Origin: G963717155 sp963717155
GTDB lineage: Bacteria > Actinomycetota > Thermoleophilia > Gaiellales > JALYLC01
Assembly: GCA_963717155.1 (NCBI GenBank)
Contig: OY970326.1
Coordinates: 4,960,001-5,024,000 of the forward strand
Reading direction: 5' to 3'
Length of the DNA stretch: 64,000 bases
Position numbers and translations under genes: made by a program. Each line of letters opens with the position of its first letter. Position 1 is the first letter of the stretch. Below the pieces are notes generated by a model that worked only from the letters and a program-made list of their open reading frames with translations, did no database searches and was not told where the DNA came from. Shown here one piece after another: positions 26,961 through 35,192 of this stretch.

Positions 26961-28268
26961 TCATGCCTGCAGGCGATGGATGCTCCCGATCAGCTCGGCC
27001 TCCGTGAACGGCCACGGCCACACCACCCGCTCGAACCCGCGCGCGTCGACGACGTAGATCATCTCGTCGTGCGACACCTCGTGCGCGGTCGTGCGGGCAA
27101 CCCGGACCACCTTTACCTGCACGCCGACCTCGTAGTCCTTCCAGACGCGTGCGAGGGTCGCCCGCGGGCCGACCGCCCATCGCCATGACGGTCCCGTGTG
27201 CCACTTGCGGATGTCGGTAAGCAGGTTCGCGCGCGCATCTCCCCACGGGTCGACGCTGACTGCGACGATCACCGGCCGCCTCGCTGGCGGCAGTGCGCGC
27301 TCGACGTTCCCGAGCACTGCCGCCTCGAGAGGGCAGAAGGTCCGGCAGACGGGGTCGACGAACGCCAGGATCGTCAGCCGGTCGCCGCCCGCGCGAGGCG
27401 TGACCCCGCGACCGCGCTGGTCCTCCAGGACGAACGGTGGTGCGGGCCGCTGGCCGGATGGCCATGCAAAGCCCTCGCCCGTTCCGTCGGACCCGTCCGA
27501 CCCGGCTGCCGACGTGCTCGACCGCGCGTGCCTGTGGTCGATCGCGAGGGCCCCTGCCGCCGCGACGAGGGCGATCACCAGCGCACCGACGGCGATCGCA
27601 GGGCGCCACCGTCGCCCCTGCCGTCGTCGCAGCACGATCGTTCCGGCGAGTCCGGTCAATGCCAGGATGCCTACGATCCCGCCCGCGACCGTGACGAGTC
27701 CGGCCGGTCGACTCGATACGGAGCCGGCCCTCGGCACCTCTGCGATGTGAGCGCCAGCGGCCGCCGCGAGCCGCCTGACCGCACGTGCCGCCGCGGCGAG
27801 CAGGCTATCCGCGTCGGCGGCCGGGTGGAGCGTCCTCACGGCAGCCTGCTCGGATGCGACCGATGCCGAGCCTCTATAGAGCCCGAATCCGTTCGGCATG
27901 GCAACGAGCAGGAGCCCGTGGAACCGGTTCGAGAGCTCTGCGCCGAGAAACCGGGCGTATTGCCGTGGCCGGCGCCAGAGCGGGGTGATCGATCCGAGGT
28001 CGTAGACCGATCCGATCACGGCAACCTTGATTGGCAGCCCTCCTGTGCGAGCCGCGTCGACGAGGGCTTGCAGGTGCGCGCGCGCGTTCGACGACGTGTC
28101 GGTCGGGACGTACAGCGAGCGGTTCCAGAGATAGTCGCTCGCGGGATCGCCGTCGGCACTCGCGGAGGGCACAGTCGCGACGGCTGCCACCGCGAGCACC
28201 ACGGCAGACACCAGCACCGACAGACGCGGACTCCAGCACCGGCGTGCTGGCGTCGGGAGCCGCGCCAT
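26961..28268 (-). CDS. Membrane-anchored SCO1/SenC-type protein with an extra N-terminal extracytoplasmic domain
   Basis: 435 residues from ATG 28268. The order is: signal or anchor (LSVLVSAVVLAVAAVATVPS); a domain of about 150 residues with FHGLLLVAMPNGFGLYRG, reminiscent of TPM-type domains; a membrane helix (GLVTVAGGIVGILALTGLAG) and a second one; then a thioredoxin-fold SCO domain. The SCO domain has the copper motif DPVCRTFCPLEA (C-x3-C) and the distal His in EVSHDEMIYVVD. SCO proteins deliver copper to the CuA site of oxidase subunit II, which fits the operon. The N-terminal part is unusual for SCO. Confidence 0.85.
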   Translation of the reverse strand: MARLPTPARRCWSPRLSVLVSAVVLAVAAVATVPSASADGDPASDYLWNRSLYVPTDTSSNARAHLQALVDAARTGGLPIKVAVIGSVYDLGSITPLWRRPRQYARFLGAELSNRFHGLLLVAMPNGFGLYRGSASVASEQAAVRTLHPAADADSLLAAAARAVRRLAAAAGAHIAEVPRAGSVSSRPAGLVTVAGGIVGILALTGLAGTIVLRRRQGRRWRPAIAVGALVIALVAAAGALAIDHRHARSSTSAAGSDGSDGTGEGFAWPSGQRPAPPFVLEDQRGRGVTPRAGGDRLTILAFVDPVCRTFCPLEAAVLGNVERALPPARRPVIVAVSVDPWGDARANLLTDIRKWHTGPSWRWAVGPRATLARVWKDYEVGVQVKVVRVARTTAHEVSHDEMIYVVDARGFERVVWPWPFTEAELIGSIHRLQA

Positions 28269-28270
28269 GG

Positions 28271-28834
28271 TCAGAGGTCCCTCGGGAACTGGTACCGCTG
28301 ATGCGGTGGGACGTACCCGCCGACCTCGAGGACGATCTCGGCGTGGCGGACCAGCGGGACCAGGCGCGGGTCGCCGGGCACCGACAGCCCGTTCACGTAG
28401 ACCCGCACCGCACCATGGAACCCGATCAGGCGGCGTAGCCCGAGCCGCCTTCCCCAGATGGCGAAGAGATCGCCCAGCACGGGCCGCACCCCGTCCGCGA
28501 CCTGGATCAGTCCGGTCGGATCGGTCGTCCGGACGGGGTACGAGCAACGCCCGAACGTGACGGCGCCGCCGGACGACGTGCGCGGCGGCGCGACACCGAT
28601 GCCACCCGGCACCAGGACGACCTGTCGGTTGGCGAAGAGCTCGAGGTGGACGCCGAACCGCGGCAGCGGCACGCGCGTACACGGCATCCCGCGGATCGCT
28701 GACCCAGAAGGGGAGCCGACGACCGGATGGTAGGCCCGTCCGACGCCGATCGGCGTCGGAACGAGCGTGGTCGGCACCGCCGCGCAACACAGCGCGCCAG
28801 CCACGGCGAACGCTCGCCTCGCTCGACGCACCAT
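28271..28834 (-). CDS. Exported protein of unknown function in the oxidase operon
   Basis: 187 residues with a signal peptide (ARRAFAVAGALCCAAVPTTL). The mature part is beta-rich, with two Cys (MPCTRVPLP, GRCSYPVRT) and no known motif. It starts at ATG 28834, overlapping the ctaG stop by one base (TGATG), and ends two bases before the SCO start. The context points to an oxidase-assembly or copper role, by position only. Confidence 0.7.
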   Translation of the reverse strand: MVRRARRAFAVAGALCCAAVPTTLVPTPIGVGRAYHPVVGSPSGSAIRGMPCTRVPLPRFGVHLELFANRQVVLVPGGIGVAPPRTSSGGAVTFGRCSYPVRTTDPTGLIQVADGVRPVLGDLFAIWGRRLGLRRLIGFHGAVRVYVNGLSVPGDPRLVPLVRHAEIVLEVGGYVPPHQRYQFPRDL

Positions 28835-29634
28835 CAGACGGGCGCCTCGGGACGGGAGGCGCTGCCGCCGCCCACGGGGGCTGCGGCTCCGACCGCGGGC
28901 GCGTCACCGAACGCGCGTAGGAGGTTCACCATCATGACCGCAACGAGCACCGTGTTGGCCTCGATCGCCATCGCCACCCCGGCGATCTGCTGATCTGCCA
29001 GCGCGCTGATCCCGCCCAGCTTCGGGGTATGCAGATAGAAGTCGTACAGCGGGTGCAACGACAGGTAGATCGTGAGGTCGAGCGGGCTGATCGCGACGAA
29101 TGCCACGGCCAGGTAGACCACCTTGCCGATCGCCGAGAGGCTCCCGGGCACGACCTCCGGCCACCAGAACACGAGGCCCGAGGCCAGGAACGCGAGATGT
29201 TCGACGCCGAGCGCCGCCGTGTTGCGGAGCGAGTAGTCGTACACCGTCGGGATGTGCGTGACGTACCAGGTCGCCAGCCAGATGGACAGCGCCCAGCGCG
29301 GCGAGACGAGCCGTGCGACCCACCCGCGCGAGGCGACCGCTCGGATCATCGGCGCGCTGAGTCCCAGCAGGAGCAGCGGCGGGGCCCAGTCCCCGAGCAT
29401 CACGTTCTGAAGCAGATGGAAGCTGAGCATCGACGTCAGTGCGAGGTGCTCGATCGGCGAGAAGAGCGCGACCGCGATCACGACCAGGCCGGCGCCAAAT
29501 GCGAGAGCGCGGAGCCGGGATACCGGCGCTCCGCGGCGCCGCAGCAGGACGCACACGAGCCAGTAGTCGGCCGAGATCGCCGTCAGCGCGACGGCCCATT
29601 CAGGATCGAGCACGGGCTGCCACGGATGGAGCAC
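28834..29634 (-). CDS. ctaG: Cytochrome c oxidase assembly factor CtaG (caa3_CtaG type)
   Basis: 266 residues from GTG 29634 with seven hydrophobic segments. Family features are FSPIEHLALTSMLSFHLLQNVMLGDWAPPLLLLGL and FWWPEVVPGSLSAIGKVVYL, with many conserved His/Trp in the membrane. It helps insert copper or mature the oxidase at the membrane. It sits between ctaB and the exported protein/SCO pair in the same operon. Confidence 0.92.
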   Translation of the reverse strand: MLHPWQPVLDPEWAVALTAISADYWLVCVLLRRRGAPVSRLRALAFGAGLVVIAVALFSPIEHLALTSMLSFHLLQNVMLGDWAPPLLLLGLSAPMIRAVASRGWVARLVSPRWALSIWLATWYVTHIPTVYDYSLRNTAALGVEHLAFLASGLVFWWPEVVPGSLSAIGKVVYLAVAFVAISPLDLTIYLSLHPLYDFYLHTPKLGGISALADQQIAGVAMAIEANTVLVAVMMVNLLRAFGDAPAVGAAAPVGGGSASRPEAPV

Positions 29635-29637
29635 CGC

Positions 29638-30894
29638 CTATGCGACGCAGGCGGCGGCAGCCGTGAACAGGAGGGCGAGGTAGAGCAACGAGTAGTGGAA
29701 GAGGACGCTCGCGCGTTTCGGCGTGGTATCCCGGCGCAGACGCAGCGCGAGGAAGAGGAAGACCGCTCCCAGGGCAAGCGCCGATGCGAGGTAGACGGGG
29801 CCGAAGCCGGCCACCGCGAACGGCAGGGCACTGACACCTACGAGCAGCACGGTGTAGGCGACGATCTGCCGCGTCGTCTCGCGTTCTCCCGCGACGACCG
29901 GCAGCATCGGGATCCCTGCCTCCGCGTACTGGCGACGCAGCAGCAGCGCGAGCGCCCAGAAGTGCGGGGGTGTCCAGACGACCACGATGGCGAACAACAG
30001 GACTGCGGCGAGCCCGATGTGGCCGGTCGCTCCCGCATAGCCGACGAGCGGGGGAATCGCGCCGGCGACCCCCCCGATCACGATGTTGTGGCGGCTCCTG
30101 CGCTTGAGCCAGCTCGTGTACACGAAGACGTAGAACAGGTTTCCGGCGAGCGCGAGGAGGGCTGTCAGCACGTTGACAGAGCTGGCGAGAAGCGCGAACG
30201 ACGCGGCGGAGAGGGCCAGACCGAACTCCAGCGCCTGCGCCGCGGGTATGCGGCCGGCGGCGACCGGGCGCGCGCTCGTCCGACTCCCCATGAGCCGGTC
30301 GATGTCGCGGTCGATCACGTGGTTGAACGCGCCGGCGCCGCCACAGGCGAGCGCGAGTCCGAGCATCGTCGTGGCTATCCGTCCGGGCGGGGGCAACCCA
30401 CCCGCGCCTACCACCATGCCCGCCGCGCCGGTCAGCAGGAGCAGGCTCATGACGCGCGGCTTCGTCAGCACGAGGTAGTCGCGCCAGCTGCCCGTGACCT
30501 CGAGCGTCCCACGCTGGCTCGAGATCGCCGCGAAGCTGGCGGCCGCGACCGCGAGCACCCCGACCGCGAGATGGAGGTGGAGCGCGGTCGCCTCGCCCCG
30601 GCCGACGAGCACGCCCAGCACCACGTCGACGAGGGTCAGCGTCAGTGCCAGGCTCGTCACCTGTAGCAGGCGCCGATGGGCCGTGACCGCTGCTACGACG
30701 CTGGCGACCAGCGGCGGGACCGCAAGAGCGGCCAGCACGCGGTGCGCCATGCCGAGGTGCAGCTCGCCGCTGATGACCGCGAGCGCGGTCGCGAGTGCAG
30801 CCGCGGTCGCGATGAGCCGCATCCACGGCCCACAGGAAGCGTCGGTGAGGAGGTCAGCCGTCACCGCTGGGCGCGTGACCGTCGCGCGTGTCAC
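29638..30894 (-). CDS. ctaB: Heme O synthase (protoheme farnesyltransferase) with a heme A synthase-like N-terminal half
   Basis: 418 residues, about 120 longer than CtaB. The first 125 residues form four membrane helices with His residues placed as in a CtaA half (ISGELHLGMAHRVLA, EATALHLHLAVG). The prenyltransferase follows: DYLVLTKPRVMSLLLLTG, AFNHVIDRDIDRLMGSRTSARPV (first Asp-rich site) and RRSRHNIVIGGVAGAIPPLVGY. It adds farnesyl to heme B to make heme O. GTG 30894 overlaps the stop of the 39-residue protein upstream (GTGA). Confidence 0.92.
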   Translation of the reverse strand: MTRATVTRPAVTADLLTDASCGPWMRLIATAAALATALAVISGELHLGMAHRVLAALAVPPLVASVVAAVTAHRRLLQVTSLALTLTLVDVVLGVLVGRGEATALHLHLAVGVLAVAAASFAAISSQRGTLEVTGSWRDYLVLTKPRVMSLLLLTGAAGMVVGAGGLPPPGRIATTMLGLALACGGAGAFNHVIDRDIDRLMGSRTSARPVAAGRIPAAQALEFGLALSAASFALLASSVNVLTALLALAGNLFYVFVYTSWLKRRSRHNIVIGGVAGAIPPLVGYAGATGHIGLAAVLLFAIVVVWTPPHFWALALLLRRQYAEAGIPMLPVVAGERETTRQIVAYTVLLVGVSALPFAVAGFGPVYLASALALGAVFLFLALRLRRDTTPKRASVLFHYSLLYLALLFTAAAACVA

Positions 30895-31010
30895 AGGCCG
30901 CGCCGCGAGACGTAGACCCCGTAGGCGAGGACCAGCAACAGGAATCCGATCGGCACGATCAGCGTGTAGACGCCTGCGGTGACGCTGGCGACGACGGCGG
31001 AGGCGATCAT
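30891..31010 (-). CDS. 39-residue single-span membrane protein in the oxidase operon
   Basis: ATG 31010 starts MIASAVVASVTAGVYTLIVP and ends YVSRRGL, with one membrane helix and a basic tail, like small oxidase subunits or CcmD/CydX-like peptides. It lies 10 bases after the subunit III stop and its own stop overlaps the ctaB GTG, so it is well embedded in the operon. A larger in-frame version upstream would overlap subunit III and is unlikely. Confidence 0.65.
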   Translation of the reverse strand: MIASAVVASVTAGVYTLIVPIGFLLLVLAYGVYVSRRGL

Positions 31011-31020
31011 GGCGTACCCG

Positions 31021-31623
31021 TCATGCGGCGAGGTAGAACAGGATGAAGGCGACGACCTCGACGCCTGCGAGGAACAGGCCGAAGGTTGCGTAGGCGCCGA
31101 TGGCCGCGAGCGTGAGCTCCGGTGCGTCCGCGTGCTTTCTACCCCCGACGACGATCGTCTCGAGCCAGTACGTCGCGCCGACGAGATGCGCGACGAGCAC
31201 CGCGGTGAAGCCGACGAAGACGCTTCCGAAGCCTCCACCCGAGCTTGGCGAGAAGCCAGGGTCGAACAGCTGCCAAAGCTGCACGCCGAGTGCGACGACA
31301 CAAAGGCCGAGCCCCACACCCGCGGCCGCACGCCACGCGTCGTCATGGTCGGAGCGCAGGACGCGCAGCGCGTACACGACGGCGAGCGCGCTCCCCACCA
31401 TCGCGGCGAGCGTGACGCTGCCGAGCGCGACAGACGGAGACGTGTGCGGCGGATGCCACAGTCCGTGCGAGTTGATCGACCGGAGGTACAGGTACGCGAA
31501 GAGGAAGCCGACGAACACGAACACGTCCGCGGCAGCGAGCAGGCGTGCTCCGAGTCGGAGGTTCAGCGTCTGCGAGCTCGGCGGAACCTGCGAGCCCGCG
31601 GTCGTGAGCAGTGGGTCAGCCAT
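31021..31623 (-). CDS. ctaE: Cytochrome c oxidase subunit III
   Basis: 200 residues with five membrane helices, the short form lacking the first two. Landmarks are FVGFLFAYLYLRS, VALGVQLWQLFDPGF and GFTAVLVAHLVGATYWLETIV with the expected His and Glu. It ends YLAA just before the stop. It follows ctaD by six bases. Subunit III stabilises the oxidase and its proton uptake. Confidence 0.93.
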   Translation of the reverse strand: MADPLLTTAGSQVPPSSQTLNLRLGARLLAAADVFVFVGFLFAYLYLRSINSHGLWHPPHTSPSVALGSVTLAAMVGSALAVVYALRVLRSDHDDAWRAAAGVGLGLCVVALGVQLWQLFDPGFSPSSGGGFGSVFVGFTAVLVAHLVGATYWLETIVVGGRKHADAPELTLAAIGAYATFGLFLAGVEVVAFILFYLAA

Positions 31624-31629
31624 CGGGCG

Positions 31630-33540
31630 TCAGACCAGAATCCGTGGGGTGAGGACGGCGACCGGCGGCGCATCGGGGACGCCGTACTCGTACGGCCCGG
31701 TGAGGATCGTCGGTACCTCGGCGAAGTTCCCCGCCGGCACGGGTGTCGGCAACTGCCACTCGAGTGCGAGCGAAGACCAGGGGTTCGGCCCGGCCGGTAT
31801 CGGCCTGATCAGCTGCGACCACACGAGGTTGGCCAGGAAGACGAGCATGAACCCGCCGAGCACGAACGCCGAGACCGAGGCCCAGTCGTTCAGCCACTGG
31901 AGATGCGCCGGATACGTGACAACACGACGCGGCATGCCGAGCATACCGACGGCGAAGAGTGGCAGGAACGTGGAGTTGAACGCGATGAACATGCCCCAGA
32001 AGTGGACCTTCGCGAGTGTCTCGTTGAAGCCCCTTCCGGTCATCTTTGGAAGCCAGTAGTAGATGCCTGCGAAGAATGCGAAGACCAGGCCGCCCATGAT
32101 CGTGTAGTGGAAGTGCGCCATCACGAAGTAGCTCCCGTGGAGCGACACGTCACTCGGCACGTCCGAGAGGAAGACCCCCGAGATTCCGCCGATCAGGAAG
32201 TTGAAGAAGAACGCGAGCGAGAACAGCATCGGCACCGTGTAGCGGATGCGGGCCCGCCAGATCGTGCCCATCGCGACGAGGAAGATGAACCCGGTGGGCA
32301 CCGAGATGAGCTCGGTCGTGAACATGTAGAACGGCCGTAGATCCGAGTTGATTCCGCTGACGAACAGGTGGTGCTGCCAGACCATGAAACTCAGGAGCGA
32401 GACCCCGAGCATCCCCGCGACGGCCAGCCGGTAGCCCCAGAGCGGCTTACGGGCGAAGACCGGAAGGATCTCGAGCACTACACCGAAGCCGGGCAGCGCG
32501 AGGATGTACACCTCGGGATGTCCGAAGAACCAGAAGATGTTCTCGTAGAGGAACGGGCTCCCACCAGTCGCGGCAAGGAAGAACGACGTGCTGGCTGTCC
32601 GGTCGAGCGCCTCCATGAGGAGGCCCGAGATGAGGATCGGCGCGCCCAGGACCATCAGAGCGGCTGTGGCGAGCACGCTCCAGACGAAGATCGGAAGCCT
32701 GTCCCAGCTGAGGCCGGGCGCGCGCATGTTCACGATCGTCGCGATCATGTTGATACCGACGAGGATCATCGAGATCGCGATCAGCCCGAACGCGACGATG
32801 TACGCGTCCATGCCCATCTGCGCCTCGTCGGCGAGCGACGGATAGCCGGTCCATCCAGTCGAGATGCCACCGACGAATGCAGACGAGAGCATGATGACTC
32901 CGGCTATGGGAATGAGCCAGAACGTCAGCGACTCGACGCGCGGGAACGCCATGCCCTTCGCGCCGATCATGAGCGGCACGAAGTAGTTGCCGAACGGCCC
33001 GACGATCACCGACGACATCATCATGATCATCATCGTTCCGTGAATCGTCACGATGGTCAGGTACTGACCGGGCGGGAACACGTGCGAGTTCGGCTGTAGA
33101 AGCTCGGTGCGGATCAGCATCGCGTTGAGGCCGCCGATGAAGAAGAACGCACTGATCCCGACCAGGTACTGGAGCCCGACGACCTTGTGGTCCGTCGTCA
33201 TCCTGAAGTAGCGGCCGATCCCCTCGGTCGAACCGACGTGCTGCTCGGACGGACGTCCGACGATGCGCGCGAACGGGTAGTTGAGGAAGCCGAGGCCGCC
33301 GAGCCAGCCGACCACCGCGAGGACGTAGCCGAGCAACAGAGCCGTGTCGTTCTGATCCGTCGCCGCGACGAAGTCGAGGTGCGTTCCGATCTGGTGCCCG
33401 ATCAGCTGACCGATCTCGAAGCCCACGATTGCGAGGACGGTCGCGCTCAGAAGGTTGAAGCCCAAGAGCCTCCGCCATCCGTACCGGCGCGGAGGTGGAA
33501 CGGCCACGGGCCCGGCGTCGTCGCCGATGCTGTTCGTCAC
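31630..33540 (-). CDS. ctaD: Cytochrome c oxidase subunit I
   Basis: 636 residues from GTG 33540 with AGGAAGG upstream. The canonical part begins at GIGRYFRMTTDHKVVGLQYL. Heme and copper ligands are in VTIHGTMMIM, FGHPEVYILALPGFG (CuB His with cross-linked Tyr), VWQHHLFVSG and MAHFHYTIMGG. The Tyr in HPEVY marks a type A oxidase. About 100 extra residues with two membrane helices lie before the core. This extension is seen in some actinobacterial long CtaD proteins. It is the catalytic subunit of the proton-pumping terminal oxidase. Confidence 0.96.
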   Translation of the reverse strand: MTNSIGDDAGPVAVPPPRRYGWRRLLGFNLLSATVLAIVGFEIGQLIGHQIGTHLDFVAATDQNDTALLLGYVLAVVGWLGGLGFLNYPFARIVGRPSEQHVGSTEGIGRYFRMTTDHKVVGLQYLVGISAFFFIGGLNAMLIRTELLQPNSHVFPPGQYLTIVTIHGTMMIMMMSSVIVGPFGNYFVPLMIGAKGMAFPRVESLTFWLIPIAGVIMLSSAFVGGISTGWTGYPSLADEAQMGMDAYIVAFGLIAISMILVGINMIATIVNMRAPGLSWDRLPIFVWSVLATAALMVLGAPILISGLLMEALDRTASTSFFLAATGGSPFLYENIFWFFGHPEVYILALPGFGVVLEILPVFARKPLWGYRLAVAGMLGVSLLSFMVWQHHLFVSGINSDLRPFYMFTTELISVPTGFIFLVAMGTIWRARIRYTVPMLFSLAFFFNFLIGGISGVFLSDVPSDVSLHGSYFVMAHFHYTIMGGLVFAFFAGIYYWLPKMTGRGFNETLAKVHFWGMFIAFNSTFLPLFAVGMLGMPRRVVTYPAHLQWLNDWASVSAFVLGGFMLVFLANLVWSQLIRPIPAGPNPWSSLALEWQLPTPVPAGNFAEVPTILTGPYEYGVPDAPPVAVLTPRILV

Positions 33541-33556
33541 GTCCTGCCTTCCTGCT

Positions 33557-34393
33557 TCATCCCGCGCGCCGCTGCGGGTCGGGGTAGTAGACGGGCGAGT
33601 AGTGCGGCAGGACGCGGGTCGCGAGTGCCGTCGCGGCCTGCTCTCTCTGCACCCACGTCGCGAAGTCGGCCTTGCTCAGGACGCTCCCCTTGGTGTACAT
33701 GTAGCCGTGCCAGAGGCCGCAGATCTCGGCACACCGGATATCGAACTGGCCGGTCTTGCGTGCCGTGACATATGCGATGTTGTTCGCACCCGGAACGGCG
33801 TCGGCCTTGACGCCGAGCTGGTACGCCCAGAACGAGTGGATGACATCGAGCGATGTCACGCGGAACTCGATCGGCTCGCCGACGGGGATCGCCAGCTTGA
33901 GGCTCTCGAAGCCCCCGAGCGTCGGATAGCGGAACGTCCAGGCCCACTGCTGACCGATCACCTGCACCGGCAGCGCCGTACCCGGTGGCTTCGCGAGCGG
34001 ATCGGAGCCCTGGCCGCCACCCGCACCGTGTGCGCTCGAGAGCAGCGAGTAGCTACCGTAGAACGCCAGAAGCAGCACGATCAGCGTGGTGGAGATGACC
34101 CACGTCGCCTGGATGCGTGCGTTACCCCTCAGCGGCGGCCCGTCCTCGACGGTCTGGCCGCGCTGCCGGAACGTCCGGAGGGAGTACAGGAAGTAGACGA
34201 GAAGGCCCACGGCGATCGGTGCGAGGATCGCGGTGAGCACGATGTTCGTCGTCGTCTGGTCCGAGGCCTCGGCAGATGCGCGTCCGGGCGGCATGTGCGG
34301 TCCGAGCAGGAACACGACAGCGAGCACCGAGATCGCCCCGAGCACGAGCCACGTGGCCAGCAGGCGCCGAGTCGTGGAGGTCTGGTCGCTCAT
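33557..34393 (-). CDS. ctaC: Cytochrome c oxidase subunit II (CuA)
   Basis: 278 residues. A first membrane helix (LATWLVLGAISVLAVVFLLG) and two further spans (IVLTAILAPIAVGLLVYFLY, WVISTTLIVLLLAFYGSYSL) precede the cupredoxin domain. CuA ligands are SLDVIHSFWAYQLG (His) and RCAEICGLWHGYMYTKGS (Cys, Cys, His, Met). It accepts electrons from cytochrome c, perhaps the di-heme protein at 37320. It starts four bases after the stop of the COX2-like gene. Confidence 0.95.
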   Translation of the reverse strand: MSDQTSTTRRLLATWLVLGAISVLAVVFLLGPHMPPGRASAEASDQTTTNIVLTAILAPIAVGLLVYFLYSLRTFRQRGQTVEDGPPLRGNARIQATWVISTTLIVLLLAFYGSYSLLSSAHGAGGGQGSDPLAKPPGTALPVQVIGQQWAWTFRYPTLGGFESLKLAIPVGEPIEFRVTSLDVIHSFWAYQLGVKADAVPGANNIAYVTARKTGQFDIRCAEICGLWHGYMYTKGSVLSKADFATWVQREQAATALATRVLPHYSPVYYPDPQRRAG

Positions 34394-34396
34394 CGG

Positions 34397-35134
34397 CTAG
34401 GTGACGGTGAGGAACCCATCCATGTACCCGACGGTCTGCATCGGCCCGCCGAATCCCATCAGGAAGCCGGCCGCGCAGGGCACGAAGCACTGCCATCGAT
34501 AGCGACCGGGTGCGCCCGTCCGGAAGCTGAAGGTGATCGTTCGGTGTGCCTCTGCGAGCGTGCACGGTGCGGTCGAGCACTGGTTCTTCGCGTCGTCCGC
34601 GACGCCGGCGAGCGGCACGCTTACCCCGAGATCCGGGATCGCGAACGTATGCGACGCGAGATCCGGGTCGATTGCCTTCAGGGTCTTGCCGTCGAGCTTC
34701 AGCGTGCTTCCGATCACGCCGCGCGGCTGGGCCCAGAACGGGTTGCGAAGCCCGGTCGCCGTGTCGTACTGGAGCACCGTGACCGTCACGATCGAGTGCG
34801 CCGGGGCATGCAGGAGCGTCGAGTGGACCCAGTGCCCGTCCTTGTCCTCGACGTAGTAGGAGACCCAGTCGGGGTGCGGACCGCCACCGATGGACGCGAC
34901 GGTCTGGAGCGTGATCTTCGCTCCCGACGGCGACGGGGCGGCGAGGGCCACCGACGGCGGCCCGACCGTCAGCCACTGGGTGACATAGATGGCGATGAGC
35001 ACCAACACCACGACAACGGATGCGCCGACCGCGAGCAGGCGCTGCGACTGCTTCACCGCGAAGGCTCCCGCCGGGACCGCCGATCCATCGGGCGAACGTA
35101 CCCGTCCGATCGTGCGCATGCGAGCGCGTTTCAT
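34397..35134 (-). CDS. COX2-like membrane-anchored cupredoxin with incomplete CuA site
   Basis: 245 residues from ATG 35134. One N-terminal membrane helix (LLAVGASVVVVLVLIAIYVT) is followed by a beta-rich domain. The C-terminal loop is RWQCFVPCAAGFLMGFGGPM: the C-x3-C is present, but the CuA His four residues later is Phe and the Met is displaced. It may bind a single copper or serve in assembly. It is first in the oxidase operon, so it may act with subunit II. ATG 35119 is another possible start. Confidence 0.75.
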   Translation of the reverse strand: MKRARMRTIGRVRSPDGSAVPAGAFAVKQSQRLLAVGASVVVVLVLIAIYVTQWLTVGPPSVALAAPSPSGAKITLQTVASIGGGPHPDWVSYYVEDKDGHWVHSTLLHAPAHSIVTVTVLQYDTATGLRNPFWAQPRGVIGSTLKLDGKTLKAIDPDLASHTFAIPDLGVSVPLAGVADDAKNQCSTAPCTLAEAHRTITFSFRTGAPGRYRWQCFVPCAAGFLMGFGGPMQTVGYMDGFLTVT

Positions 35135-35145
35135 CAAGCTGTCAT
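35128..35145 (+). promoter_or_regulatory. Pho-box-like pair of 11-base repeats before a response-regulator gene
   Basis: GTTTCATCAAGCTGTCAT matches 14 of 18 bases of the Escherichia coli Pho-box consensus (two CTGTCAT-type units 11 bases apart). It sits 47 bases before the regulator ATG at 35193 and over the start of the divergent oxidase operon. It could allow the regulator to control both. Binding is inference. Confidence 0.4.
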
Positions 35146-35192
35146 GTAGTGCGCTTGGCAGGTGCGCAGGCGAGTGAGATGATCGTCCGGAG

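Noticed and set aside
29029..30666. Long open frame of 545 codons on the plus strand
   Set aside because: It is antisense to ctaG and ctaB, which have clear family motifs.
30979..32340. Plus-strand open frame of 453 codons
   Set aside because: It is antisense to oxidase subunits III and I; no folded protein is suggested.
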